DNA from: Thermoanaerobaculia bacterium
GTDB lineage: Bacteria > Acidobacteriota > Thermoanaerobaculia > Gp7-AA8
Length of the DNA stretch: 64,000 bases
Reading direction: 5' to 3'
NCBI GenBank assembly: GCA_017883235.1
Contig: JADGNY010000009.1
Location: forward strand, 1 to 64,000
The position numbers were made by a program, and so were the translations under genes. Every line of letters begins with the position of its first letter. The stretch's first letter is position 1. The notes beneath the pieces are model-generated. The model saw only the letters and a program-made list of their open reading frames with translations, was not told the origin of the DNA and searched no databases. Of this stretch, positions 26,783-35,726 are shown piece after piece.

Positions 26783-27579
26783 TCGTTTGACGGTCCCTTC
26801 GACCGTGTCCCTGTCGGGAATCCTCGCATCATCTCGCCCGTGAGGATCAGCTCGGCGAGGAAGCGCTCCAACGCGTAGCGCCATCCTGGCAAACCATCGA
26901 AGAGCGTCCCTTGAATGAGGAGCACATACGCGGGAACGACAAACGGCGCGGCCACGCGCAGCTTGCGGATGCGTCCAAGCGCCGGAAGCACACTCCACGG
27001 AGTTGTACGCAGCTTCACCGCCTCCTGACGCATGTATTTTCGCTGTCGGTCGATGAAGCGGCGCAGATCCTTGCGGTCATCGTGGATCAAACGTATGCGC
27101 AGCCGTTCGACCCGGCCGTGGACGCGGACACGCTGCGTGTGGCCGTCTTGCCAGATTTCGAACGCGCCGCGGCGAAGAAGAATCGTGCGAGGCGGATAGA
27201 GCGCGGAACGGAGCGGTCGACCGTTGACAGCGTATACGAACGCCGCTTCGTACCCTCCGATGTCGGACGTAGGAGCAAGCGAGGCGAGCTCTCGGACGAA
27301 TTCGTCGGGGATGAAATAGTCGGCGTCCAGCGTCAGCACCCACTCCGTCGCTATCTGTTCCACGCCGAAACTCCACTGCGCCGCGTGCGAGTCAAAGGCC
27401 CTCCGTACCACACGTACGTTCGGGAACTGGCACGCGATTTTTACCGTTTCGTCGGTGCTCATGCTGTCGACGACCACGACCTCTTGCGCCCATGTCAATC
27501 GAGCCAGCGTACGGCCAATGTTGGCCGCCTCATCGCGCGTCAGAATCAGCGGAGTTACGCGATCGAGCATCGAGACCAT
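26779..27579 (-). CDS. glycosyltransferase family 2, WaaE/KdtX-like
   Basis: About 266 residues from an ATG at 27579; a TTG at 27603 and an ATG at 27570 are alternatives. The GT-A fold begins VTPLILTRDEAANIGRTLA and has VVVDSMSTDETV and the metal-binding TLDADYFIPDEF. The C-terminal part (FIDRQRKYMRQEA and VPAYVLLIQGTLFDGLPGW) matches the WaaE-type subgroup, which adds beta-glucose to lipopolysaccharide core or similar acceptors. The donor here is unknown. Confidence 0.88.
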   Translation of the reverse strand: MVSMLDRVTPLILTRDEAANIGRTLARLTWAQEVVVVDSMSTDETVKIACQFPNVRVVRRAFDSHAAQWSFGVEQIATEWVLTLDADYFIPDEFVRELASLAPTSDIGGYEAAFVYAVNGRPLRSALYPPRTILLRRGAFEIWQDGHTQRVRVHGRVERLRIRLIHDDRKDLRRFIDRQRKYMRQEAVKLRTTPWSVLPALGRIRKLRVAAPFVVPAYVLLIQGTLFDGLPGWRYALERFLAELILTGEMMRGFPTGTRSKGPSNE

Positions 27580-27593
27580 CGTAGCAGCGCGCG

Positions 27594-28535
27594 TCAGATC
27601 CAACGGCGGCGTTTCACGATGCGCTTGATTGCGCTGTGAAGCAGGATGGCATTGCGAAAGCCGAGGATGCGGGCCATGACACGCATCAGCCGCTGTTGTT
27701 CTTCATCCTGAGGTTGAAAGGTGGGATCCAGCGAACGGACGTGCTCCGCCGCGGCCTCGAAGGCGGCGCGGTCGTAAAGACTGAGTACCCGTAATTCCTT
27801 GTAAAAGTACTGCGCGAGGCGCCGTTGGCGCGGCTCGTTGAGCGTTCCCTCGGCAGACAGCCGCTCCTCCAGTTTCTGAAGAATTCGATGGTGCTCCCGC
27901 GCATTGGCGAGCATCGTCGTATTGGTCATGCGCGCGCCGCCGTGCTCCCGCATCGTGTAGGCGGGACCCTCGACAGTGACGATGAGAGACGCGCCCATCG
28001 CCGCCTGACAGAAATAGTCCCAGTCGTCGAGTTTCCGCAGAGCGGGATCCCAGCGCCAGTCCGGGCATCGTGTATAGAGCGCTGCAGACGTTGGTACCGC
28101 CATGCCCGCCAGAACGTCATCGACGATGGACCGGAAGACCGGCGCGTCATACGTCATTGTCGTTCCATTCGATTCCGAGCACCAGCCGGAGACGGCAATG
28201 GTGGCACCGGTGGTCTCGAGCGCCCGAACTTCTGCCGATAGATGCCCGGGGACGAGGGTGTCGTCAGAATCCAGAAACTTGACGTACGTTCCGCGCGCGA
28301 AGTCGAGTCCACGGTTCCGCGCGGCGGATTGCCCGCCGTTGGCTTCCATCCGAAAACATCGGATTCTCGGGTCGTCGTATGCGCACACGGAATCCCATGT
28401 TCCGTCGGTCGAGGCATCGTCGACCACGATGATCTCGACTGGCACGTCCTTGCCGGCAGCCAGGGCTGACTCGATCGCTTCCCGCACCAGCGCCTGGCGG
28501 TTGTACACGGGGATGATGATGTCTACGCTCGCCAA
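27594..28535 (-). CDS. glycosyltransferase family 2
   Basis: About 313 residues from a TTG at 28535, inside the end of the upstream GT4 gene. No ATG gives a complete GT-A domain, and longer upstream extensions read antisense-like Arg-rich protein. The domain has VDIIIPVYNRQALVREAI, IIVVDDASTDGTWDSV and the DxD-type FLDSDDTLVPGH. A long C-terminal part after LDDWDYFCQAAMGA fits the usual acceptor-side helices, with no membrane segment. It lies in a tight operon of glycosyltransferases. Confidence 0.82.
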   Translation of the reverse strand: MASVDIIIPVYNRQALVREAIESALAAGKDVPVEIIVVDDASTDGTWDSVCAYDDPRIRCFRMEANGGQSAARNRGLDFARGTYVKFLDSDDTLVPGHLSAEVRALETTGATIAVSGWCSESNGTTMTYDAPVFRSIVDDVLAGMAVPTSAALYTRCPDWRWDPALRKLDDWDYFCQAAMGASLIVTVEGPAYTMREHGGARMTNTTMLANAREHHRILQKLEERLSAEGTLNEPRQRRLAQYFYKELRVLSLYDRAAFEAAAEHVRSLDPTFQPQDEEQQRLMRVMARILGFRNAILLHSAIKRIVKRRRWI

Positions 28536-29674
28536 TCGTGAGTCTCCTGTTCTGCCTTGACGCGCAGGTAGAGTTGTTCCATCTCGCTCGCCACGCGCTC
28601 CCATGTGAAACGCGCTTCCACCAATGCGCGGCCGCGCCTGCCCATCTCCGCGCGCGCGCCGCTGTCGCTGAGAAGGGTATGAATCGCCGCGGCCAGCGGT
28701 TCCGGCAGGTTGCTCGTGACGATTCCCGCGCCCGCGGAAGCAACGTCGGCTGCCAGACCGACTTCCGGCGTGACGACTACCGGCATCTCCACGGCCATCG
28801 CTTCCAGAACGACATTGCCGAAATTCTCGGATAGCGATGGCAGCACCAATGCCGTCGACGTCCGCATCAACTCCTCCTTCGCCGCGCCGCTCACCGGACC
28901 GCGAAAGTCGATTCGATCGCCGATGCCGTTGCGCTGCGCCTGGGCCAGAAGCACCGGCGTCAGCCCCTCCTCGTCGTTCCCCGCGATGATGATCTTCACC
29001 CCGGGGATGGCTTTGACCGCGTCCAGAAGGCGATCCAGCCCTTTTTTCCAGTTGATGCGGCCGAGGAAGAGGAGCGTGTCGGGGAGTCGGGGAGTGACGA
29101 CGGCCGGTGGAAGCTCGATGCCGTTGGGAATCACGACAGGGGAGGGAAGCGGAATGAAGATCTGCGTTGCGGCCTCCCACTCCACGCGCGCCGTGAAATG
29201 CACGGAGGCCGCGTTCGCGAACGTTCGCCGTTCCACGGCGCGGATCCAGAGATTTTTTGCGAACCGGCTCTTGCGCGCGATCAAGTCGGGTACGAGCATT
29301 CCTCGCGGCGAAACGACGTAGGGAACGCCGCGCCTCCGTGCGGTTCGAGCGGCGGCATAGGCCGGCCACAGAAAAACCGAGTGGAGATGAACGGCGTCAT
29401 AGCCGGCGACCAGTTCGTTGAGCGCATGGCGCATCCGAGGAGAGTAATAAAGCCTGCGGTATGTCGAAGGGAAGTAGCGTATGGAAACGCCGTCGAGCGC
29501 GACGGGAACGCCGAGGGGCACGTCGGAATCGCGGGGGCCATCGACATTCGTCGTGAAGACATCAACCTCATGCCCGCGTGCGGCGAGCGCACGGCACAGT
29601 CCGTGGACGGCGTAGATCGGGCCCCCGTATCGGGTTGCCGGCAGGTAGGTCGGTACGACATGGAGCAGGCGCAC
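28523..29674 (-). CDS. glycosyltransferase family 4
   Basis: This 383-residue GT-B enzyme begins MRLLHVVPTYLPATRYGGP, a common start in colanic-acid WcaI-like and related enzymes. The C-terminal half has LLFLGRINWKKGLDRLLDA, the nucleotide-binding loop, and PSLSENFGNVVLEAMAVEMP, where the two acidic residues form the family E-x7-E motif. It is in the middle of the glycosyltransferase operon. Donor not determined. Confidence 0.92.
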   Translation of the reverse strand: MRLLHVVPTYLPATRYGGPIYAVHGLCRALAARGHEVDVFTTNVDGPRDSDVPLGVPVALDGVSIRYFPSTYRRLYYSPRMRHALNELVAGYDAVHLHSVFLWPAYAAARTARRRGVPYVVSPRGMLVPDLIARKSRFAKNLWIRAVERRTFANAASVHFTARVEWEAATQIFIPLPSPVVIPNGIELPPAVVTPRLPDTLLFLGRINWKKGLDRLLDAVKAIPGVKIIIAGNDEEGLTPVLLAQAQRNGIGDRIDFRGPVSGAAKEELMRTSTALVLPSLSENFGNVVLEAMAVEMPVVVTPEVGLAADVASAGAGIVTSNLPEPLAAAIHTLLSDSGARAEMGRRGRALVEARFTWERVASEMEQLYLRVKAEQETHDWRA

Positions 29675-29688
29675 GCGTCGCTACGGTG

Positions 29689-31095
29689 CTACGCGGTGGC
29701 CGGTGACGTCAATGGCCGGCGCACGATTGCTGCGTCGGGCACCGCGGAGGCGGCCAGCCGTTCGTCGAGCGCGGCCGTCGCAAACGTACAGCCGACGAAG
29801 AACGCCGCCAGCAATGTGAGCACGGGATCCGAGTAAGCCTGCGCCGACGCCAGAAACTCGACGATATTGGCCACGACGATGCCGAATAAGGCCGCTCGGG
29901 TGAGCTGTGTTGAACCGGGGACGTCGGGATGCTTCGAGATCTTCAGCATCGTCATCAGGATTGCTACGGCGAGGATCGCCACGGCAACCAGGCCCGGAAC
30001 GCCGAGCTCCATGGCCAGCTTGCCCAGGCCGCCTTCCTGCCAGCCAAGCTGCGCGATGCCGCTCTCGCCCAGGACGTGGTAAGCGCCTTGGGTGGCCGTA
30101 CCGAGGCCTCCTCCCATGATCCCTGACTGTTCCACCGTGCCCTGAAGACCACCCTCGAGCCGACCGAAGATCTCCTCCTGATTGGTCGCCGCGCCCTGCG
30201 TGTAGACGCTCGAGGCTTCATCGTGCGATACCTTGGTAACGACGAAGACCATCACCAGGCTGAGGAAGGCGATCGCGATGCCTTGTGGCATGGAGAGGCG
30301 GCGGACATATCGCCAGAGAAAGGCCACCACGAACACCGCGATCATGTAGAGAGCTTTGCGCCGCCCGCTGATCAGGCAATTGAGAAACCCCCAGCCGCTG
30401 ACCAGTATCCAGATCCACACTCTGCGGATGCTGCGCGAGCGCAGCGACATGGTCATGCCGATCATCGTCAGGATTGCCGCATGCAGACCCATGATGTCGG
30501 GACCCCGATAAAACCCTGAGAGCATCCGGATCGACAGGCCGGTCATCAGGCGAAGGTTGTCCTCATGGAGGGCCACGGTGCCGAGCACGCTCCAGTCCAG
30601 TCTCATGTACTCCAGCGGTGTTCCAATCATCGCGATCGAGGTAACGAGAGCGTAGAAACGGAACAGGTCGTAGAGCTGCTCCTCGCGTTGCAGATAGGCA
30701 TATCCGAGGATCACCGCCGGTATCGGCGTGAGATAGATGAAGAGACTCAGCGCCGGCGCCTTCCAACCATCGAGGCCGAACGTGAAGATGCCGTTGACGG
30801 CGGCGAGACAGAGAAAGAAGAGGACGATCGTGACTCCGCCGAACACGTTTCCGAAACGCCGCGAGAAATCGCGCGCATGCACCTGAAGCGTCTTCTGTGC
30901 GGCAAAAATCACGACGAAGTAAATCAGAACGATGCTGAGCGACATCGCCACCGGGGTTCCCGGTGTCAGTTTGCGCGCCGGGTCCTGCAGCACGCCGACC
31001 AGGATGGCCAGAAGCCATCCCCGTCTCCAGTCGACGAGCGCGATGGCCACCGAGAGAAACATCAACGCAAGGAAGAGGATGGTGAAGGTGATCAT
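29689..31095 (-). CDS. O-antigen polymerase-like (Wzy) membrane protein
   Basis: This 468-residue inner-membrane protein has about twelve membrane segments, beginning MITFTILFLALMFLSVAIAL. It has a large polar loop between segments near residues 300-370 (AATNQEEIFGRLEGGLQGTV, then GGGLGTATQGAYHVLG). That layout is usual for Wzy polymerases, which are too variable for a firm motif. Position within a glycosyltransferase operon supports polymerase. It is a second candidate, besides the protein at 18805. Confidence 0.72.
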   Translation of the reverse strand: MITFTILFLALMFLSVAIALVDWRRGWLLAILVGVLQDPARKLTPGTPVAMSLSIVLIYFVVIFAAQKTLQVHARDFSRRFGNVFGGVTIVLFFLCLAAVNGIFTFGLDGWKAPALSLFIYLTPIPAVILGYAYLQREEQLYDLFRFYALVTSIAMIGTPLEYMRLDWSVLGTVALHEDNLRLMTGLSIRMLSGFYRGPDIMGLHAAILTMIGMTMSLRSRSIRRVWIWILVSGWGFLNCLISGRRKALYMIAVFVVAFLWRYVRRLSMPQGIAIAFLSLVMVFVVTKVSHDEASSVYTQGAATNQEEIFGRLEGGLQGTVEQSGIMGGGLGTATQGAYHVLGESGIAQLGWQEGGLGKLAMELGVPGLVAVAILAVAILMTMLKISKHPDVPGSTQLTRAALFGIVVANIVEFLASAQAYSDPVLTLLAAFFVGCTFATAALDERLAASAVPDAAIVRRPLTSPATA

Positions 31096-31106
31096 GGGCG
31101 AATCGA

Positions 31107-32006
31107 TCAGTGGAACGCGGCCGGCTCATGAGCCATTTCTGGTAGTGGTTGAATCAACTTCCGTCCCCGGCGCGCCAGACGTCGCGCCAGCCGGAGTCCG
31201 CGCAGCTCGCCGATCACTTTCGTCGGTACGGTCCAGGGATGGCCGAGGTGATAGCGCGTGATCACGTTCCTGCGGATGCGGCGGAGGGCGTATCGCCAAA
31301 GCGGCCCGCGGTGATGGATGGCGAAGTAATAGTCACCGACCGAATGAGCCGGCGATGGGCTGCTCCGGTGATCGCCGAACGAGCGAAGCCCTCCCGTGCT
31401 CAGCTTGAGATGCCGCAGCGAGGCGTCGGGCGAAAACCAGATTCTGCCGCCGGCAGCGATGAGACGAAGTGCAAAGTCCGTCTCGAAACGATAGCCGGCG
31501 CCGACGAAGTTCTCGTCGAAGCCGCCCGCGGTGATGGCGTGGCCGCGCTTCACCGAGAGATTCCCCGCCATGACGTTGCTCACAAAGCAGCCGCGGTCGT
31601 GGCTGAAGTGAAACTCGAGGTCGTCCTCCGGCTGCTCGAAGTGCCTCGGCTCTTCTCCCGGCTGAAGGATCTGTCCGACGACCGCCCACGTCTCCGCCGC
31701 GCCGTGCGCGTGTTCATGCGCGGCGATGAGTCCCGGCGACGGCTCGACGTCGTCGTCCAGATAGAGAACGACCGGCGTCGCCGCGGCCAGCAGGGCCTCA
31801 TTCATGGCGCGCGGAATCGAAGGGGCATCGAGCCGGATGAGATGGATGCGCCCTTCCCGATGCCACCGCGCGAGGGGTTCATTCGGCTCGGCGCTCTGAT
31901 CGACGACGATGATGGCCTCTGGTGGCGGGTCGAGCGCGAACAGACGCCGGATCGTCTCGACGACGATCGCGCCGCGGTTGTACGTAGGAATTGCGACCGT
32001 GATCAC
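31107..32006 (-). CDS. glycosyltransferase family 2
   Basis: About 299 residues from a GTG at 32006 overlapping the upstream stop (GTGA). The GT-A core is VITVAIPTYNRGAIVVETI, IIVVDQSAEPNEPL, then the metal site VLYLDDDVEPSPGL. The acceptor-side block has SVKRGHAITAGGFDENFVG and the acidic pair in GYRFETDFALRL. The C-terminal basic stretch (RLARRLARRGRKLIQ) may attach it to the membrane. It is part of the same operon. Confidence 0.9.
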   Translation of the reverse strand: MITVAIPTYNRGAIVVETIRRLFALDPPPEAIIVVDQSAEPNEPLARWHREGRIHLIRLDAPSIPRAMNEALLAAATPVVLYLDDDVEPSPGLIAAHEHAHGAAETWAVVGQILQPGEEPRHFEQPEDDLEFHFSHDRGCFVSNVMAGNLSVKRGHAITAGGFDENFVGAGYRFETDFALRLIAAGGRIWFSPDASLRHLKLSTGGLRSFGDHRSSPSPAHSVGDYYFAIHHRGPLWRYALRRIRRNVITRYHLGHPWTVPTKVIGELRGLRLARRLARRGRKLIQPLPEMAHEPAAFH

Positions 32007-33196
32007 TCCAGTGCCCTTTTCCCGCCATACGCCAGCGCCGCCTTGACGCCGTCGACACCGCGTTGGAACGTCCACGTTCCGATGATCTCGGCCGAGCGCC
32101 GCGCCATCCTCTGACGGAGCGCCGTGTCATCGATGAGCCGGGTCATCGCTGCAGCGAGGGCGGCCGCATCCCCCGAGGGATAGATGAAGGCGTTCTCACC
32201 CTCGATCACGATATCGCCGATCGAACCGCACCGGTCGGTCACGATCACCGCCAGGCCGCATGCCATCGCTTCATTGATCACCGCGCCGCGCGGCTCGTAT
32301 GTCGACGGGAGCACGAAGACCTCGGACATCCCGTAATACCTCGGAAGCTCGCTCTGATTCACGAAGCCGGCGAAGTGCACATCGCCGAGGGCGTGATCGC
32401 GTGTGTACGTTTCGAGCGGCTGGCGAAGGATGCCATCCCCGAGAAAGAGAACCGCGGCGCGATCGCGGCCGGGTATCTGCTCAAAGGCGCGGAGCAGCGT
32501 CATGGGATCTTTTCGCTCCACGAGCTTCGCGGAGAAGACAAAAACGATCTGATCGGGCCGGATGCCATGTCGCGCCCGCATCTCTTCCCGCTCGCCTGGC
32601 GCGAAGCGGCTGGCCGCCGCGAAGCGCTCGTTATCGACGGCCCAGGGAAGCAGAAAGAAGTGTCTGGGATCGGCACCATAGTGGCGGTAGTACTCCGCGT
32701 TGAGCACTCCCGACACCATGAAGCCGGTCGCGTTGCGAAAGAGAAAGTGCAGCAGCCGCGCGCGGATGCGTTGGCGCGCCGTCGTCTCCGCGGGCGGAAA
32801 ACTGCTGTCGCCGTAGAGAAAGAATGGAATGCCGGCCAGCCGGCAGGTCAGGATGCCGAGCAGGGCGCTGATCGAGCCCCAGCCCAGCATGAAGATGACC
32901 ATGTCGTAATGCCCATGCAGCAGCGCTGGCACGATGCCCGGATTGACGTGCCGCGTCCAGCCGCGGTTGCTGTCGTGCACAACATTGCGGAGGAACACGT
33001 GGCGGTAGCCGGTCAGAAGTTCGACATCCCATTGAAGTGTCGTTCCCATATCCGCGTCACGGTACGTCCGGGCGCCGACGTTCGAAAGGTAGAGCACCGT
33101 CAGATCGATGTCGGGATCGGCGGCAAGCAGCCGGAAAAGCGGATCCTGATACTGAATGACGTGCGATGCGACGATGGCGACCCGGGTTCGTGTCAC
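32003..33196 (-). CDS. glycosyltransferase family 4
   Basis: This 397-residue GT-B enzyme has an N-terminal domain beginning TRVAIVASHVIQYQDPLFRL. The C-terminal nucleotide-sugar half has FVFSAKLVERKDPMTLLRA, YYGMSEVFVLPSTYEPRGAV and INEAMACGLAVIVTDRCGS. The middle (GIPFFLYGDSSFPP) is typical of PimA/WbdB-like enzymes acting near the membrane. Intact throughout; donor unknown. Confidence 0.91.
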   Translation of the reverse strand: MTRTRVAIVASHVIQYQDPLFRLLAADPDIDLTVLYLSNVGARTYRDADMGTTLQWDVELLTGYRHVFLRNVVHDSNRGWTRHVNPGIVPALLHGHYDMVIFMLGWGSISALLGILTCRLAGIPFFLYGDSSFPPAETTARQRIRARLLHFLFRNATGFMVSGVLNAEYYRHYGADPRHFFLLPWAVDNERFAAASRFAPGEREEMRARHGIRPDQIVFVFSAKLVERKDPMTLLRAFEQIPGRDRAAVLFLGDGILRQPLETYTRDHALGDVHFAGFVNQSELPRYYGMSEVFVLPSTYEPRGAVINEAMACGLAVIVTDRCGSIGDIVIEGENAFIYPSGDAAALAAAMTRLIDDTALRQRMARRSAEIIGTWTFQRGVDGVKAALAYGGKRALE

Positions 33197-33208
33197 TGTC
33201 GGCCATTT

Positions 33209-34369
33209 TCACACGGCAGTGCGCGCGTTCATACAAACGCGATAGAAACCGGCCGTCTCGCGGCCGACGCGCTCCCACGTATATTCGCGCGCCGTGCGGG
33301 TTGCGGCCGCACTCATCGTGTACGCGCTTTCGAGATCGCGGATGATTGCGGTTGCGGCATCGGCGAGCGCGCCGGCATCGCCTGGCGGTACCAGAATGCC
33401 GTTACGCCCGTCGATGATGTCGTGCATCCCGCCGGTGTCACTGGCGATGACGCAGAGGCCGCGGCTCATGGCCTCGATAAAGGCTTTGCCGAAGCCTTCA
33501 AAGAACGACGGAAAGAGAAATGTTCCGTGCTGGTCGTAGATGTCGCGCAGTGCGTCCTGAGTGGTCCAGTGCCGCACCTCGGTCCGCTCGTTTGCTTCCC
33601 CGGTGAGGAGTGTGCGGATGGTGGTTTCGCTTGATCGATCGCATACCCATGTAAATCGCAGGCCCCCTTCCGCCGCGGTGAGGCGATTGATCGCCGCCGC
33701 GGTGATCATGGGCGCCTTGAAGAATGCGGCCTGGGCGACGTGAAGCACGCGGCGGAGCCGTTGCGCGTCCATCGCCGGCACGTCGTTCCGCAGGTAGGAA
33801 TCCGGCGCCGCCTGGGCGATGACGGCGATCCGCTCTCGCGGTACGCCGAGACGTTCGTGGAGAAACCGGGCGTCGAGCGAAGAGGACACGATGTGGCCGT
33901 CCGCTTCCCGCGCGATGGCGCGCGCGTGCCGCGCCAGGAGGGGCGCCAGCGCGAGCGAGGCGATACGGCGGCTTGCGCTTCGCTCATCGCTGCCGTATAC
34001 CTCACGCCATGGCTGCAGCGTCTCTTCGGCGTTCAGCTCGAAGCCGTGCGAGCGATGGATGAACGCGGTGCGTGGCGAGAGTCGATGCACCGCCTTCGCC
34101 GCTCGGAATCCGTGAGGCTGATTGGCGTGGACGACGTCGTATACGTTGCGTCGTAGCGCTTTGACGGCCTCTCGCTCATAGGCGCGGGGCAGTTCCAGAA
34201 GGAGATGCAGGTTGCCGTGCCCGATGCGGCGGCCGAGGTCCTCGGACCAGACGGAGTCGACCTCGTGTCCGAGGGCTCGGAGGGCGTTGAGAGTCTGTAC
34301 TTCGGTGCCGGCCGCGCCTCGGTTCGGATCGGCGGGTGTATCGGACATCATCAGTACTTTGAGCGTCAC
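33209..34369 (-). CDS. glycosyltransferase family 4
   Basis: About 386 residues from a GTG at 34369, with GAGTGA upstream; ATGs at 34351 and 34348 are alternatives. A much longer upstream reading frame gives Arg-rich shadow sequence over the neighbouring gene and was not used. N-terminal features are VLMMSDTPADPNRGAAGTE and DVVHANQPHGFRAAKAVH. The C-terminal donor site is FLFPSFFEGFGKAFIEAMSR followed by GLCVIASDTGG, with the E-x7-E pair present. It is in the operon with four bases or fewer to most neighbours. Confidence 0.9.
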   Translation of the reverse strand: MTLKVLMMSDTPADPNRGAAGTEVQTLNALRALGHEVDSVWSEDLGRRIGHGNLHLLLELPRAYEREAVKALRRNVYDVVHANQPHGFRAAKAVHRLSPRTAFIHRSHGFELNAEETLQPWREVYGSDERSASRRIASLALAPLLARHARAIAREADGHIVSSSLDARFLHERLGVPRERIAVIAQAAPDSYLRNDVPAMDAQRLRRVLHVAQAAFFKAPMITAAAINRLTAAEGGLRFTWVCDRSSETTIRTLLTGEANERTEVRHWTTQDALRDIYDQHGTFLFPSFFEGFGKAFIEAMSRGLCVIASDTGGMHDIIDGRNGILVPPGDAGALADAATAIIRDLESAYTMSAAATRTAREYTWERVGRETAGFYRVCMNARTAV

Positions 34370-34380
34370 GCAGCATTCAC

Positions 34381-35319
34381 TCAAAAAAACGACTGGCAAT
34401 AACGGATCCACGCCCTCACAAACAGCGGGCAGCGCACGATCGACCGGCGGAGGTAGCCGCGCGCCCGGACATCGCCCCGACGGCGCAGTGCCTCTCCGAT
34501 CGCGTAGAGCCCTCGCGCCTCTCCGCAGGGAGTTGTGTCGCGAACGACACGCAAGGCCTCGGCCCGGTGAAGGATCGCCTCGTCGCGCTCGCCGCGCTGC
34601 CGTGCCCGCATTGCCGAGAGCGAGAGCTTCGCTAACGCCTGCTGTGCCGCGCGCGCGCCGCCGCTGATGCTGCCTGGCGTGATCCGCGCGGTGTAGAGCG
34701 TCTCCTGCACGATCTGAAACTTCCCGAGAGCGGCTAGGCGATACCAGAGATCCCAATCCTGTCCGGCGGCGAAGGCGGCGCGGTAGCCGCCAGCGCGTTC
34801 GTAGGCGTCGCGGCGCATCATCACCGAGCCGTGATGCGTCGGCCCGTCGACGACGCCCCATTCGCGCGATGGGTCGAGAATGGACGCCGGCTCCGATGAC
34901 ACGCCGCTGCCGCGCGTCTCATACAGCAGCTCCAGCTCTGGACCGACGTATGCGGTCCAGCAAGAGACGAAGACCAGATCCGGGTTGCCGTCGAGCAGAG
35001 CTTTCTGCGCGGCCAGGCGTTGCGGATGTGACGTATCCCCGGCGTCCCACCGCGCGAGGTACTTGCCATGCGCAGCGGCGCACCCAGTGATGAGGGCCCG
35101 GGTGAGGCCGCGGTTCTCCTGATGGATAACGCGCACCCGAGAGTCGAGGACTGCGAGCTGGTCAAGGATCCCTCCGGAAGAATCGGACGATCCATCATCG
35201 ACGACGACGAGCTCGAAGTCGGCGTACCGTTGGGCCTGAATGCTGTCGAGCGTCGCCCGGAGGCTCTCCCCGGCGTTGTACGCGGCCATGATGACCGAAA
35301 TCGCCGGCGTGGCTGTCAT
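34381..35319 (-). CDS. glycosyltransferase family 2, first gene of the GT operon
   Basis: This 312-residue protein starts MTATPAISVIMAAYNAGES. The GT-A motifs are LVVVDDGSSDSSGGILDQ and YLARWDAGDTSHPQRL, where the usual DxD reads DAGD. The acceptor-side block is SVMMRRDAYERAGGYRAAFA followed by GQDWDLWYRLA, with the catalytic acid pair. A C-terminal run of arginine-rich helices could touch the membrane. It is the promoter-proximal gene of the leftward operon that runs to 25664. Confidence 0.9.
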   Translation of the reverse strand: MTATPAISVIMAAYNAGESLRATLDSIQAQRYADFELVVVDDGSSDSSGGILDQLAVLDSRVRVIHQENRGLTRALITGCAAAHGKYLARWDAGDTSHPQRLAAQKALLDGNPDLVFVSCWTAYVGPELELLYETRGSGVSSEPASILDPSREWGVVDGPTHHGSVMMRRDAYERAGGYRAAFAAGQDWDLWYRLAALGKFQIVQETLYTARITPGSISGGARAAQQALAKLSLSAMRARQRGERDEAILHRAEALRVVRDTTPCGEARGLYAIGEALRRRGDVRARGYLRRSIVRCPLFVRAWIRYCQSFF

Positions 35320-35362
35320 GCTTCGACTGTAGGATACACCGATGAACTGAATGCGCCAGTGA

Positions 35363-35680
35363 GCCGCCTGCCGTGAGCTTCGCTTCCTCCCGCCGTTCCT
35401 CGCCTACCGCGGGCACCAGTGCTGGCTCACGGACCTCGTTGGCTGCGCTCGCTTCCGCGAGTGTGCCCTCTTCGGCGGCGGATGGCTCGAGTCGACTACG
35501 ACGAGCGTCGAGGCCACGTACTTCGCGCTCTTCGGAACGATGAACTTCAAGGGCGTGGCCTTGGTGCGGCGATTCGCTTATCCCGGATCGATCGTCTTCG
35601 AGATCGGAGCGAACATCGGCATCGAGACGCTCGCGCTGCTGGAAGCCGCGGCATTCCGTCGCCTCCTCCTGTGCGCGCGT
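35363..35680 (+). pseudogene. remnant of an FkbM-family methyltransferase
   Basis: A stop-free frame without a usable start encodes residues resembling the centre of an FkbM methyltransferase: a preceding block (WLESTTTSVEATYFALFG), then the SAM-binding motif I (PGSIVFEIGANIGIETLAL). The first in-frame ATG is at 35540, too late for a whole domain. After about 35660 the sequence stops resembling the family and runs into the 3' end of a convergent gene. Both ends are therefore missing. It is oriented opposite to its neighbours, which suggests leftover DNA from a former gene. Confidence 0.6.
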
Positions 35681-35726
35681 ATGGCTGCCGCGCCTGCCAC
35701 TCACCAACCCGCTGCGCTGGTCAGCG

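Noticed and set aside
28536..29369. N-terminal extension of the GT2 at 27594 to 591 residues
   Set aside because: The extension overlaps a full GT4 gene in another frame and is Arg-rich; the GT2 domain begins right after the TTG at 28535.
34370..34861. Extension of the GT4 at 33209 to 550 residues
   Set aside because: The extension reads over the next GT2 gene in another frame and lacks any domain; a GTG with a ribosome binding site is at 34369.
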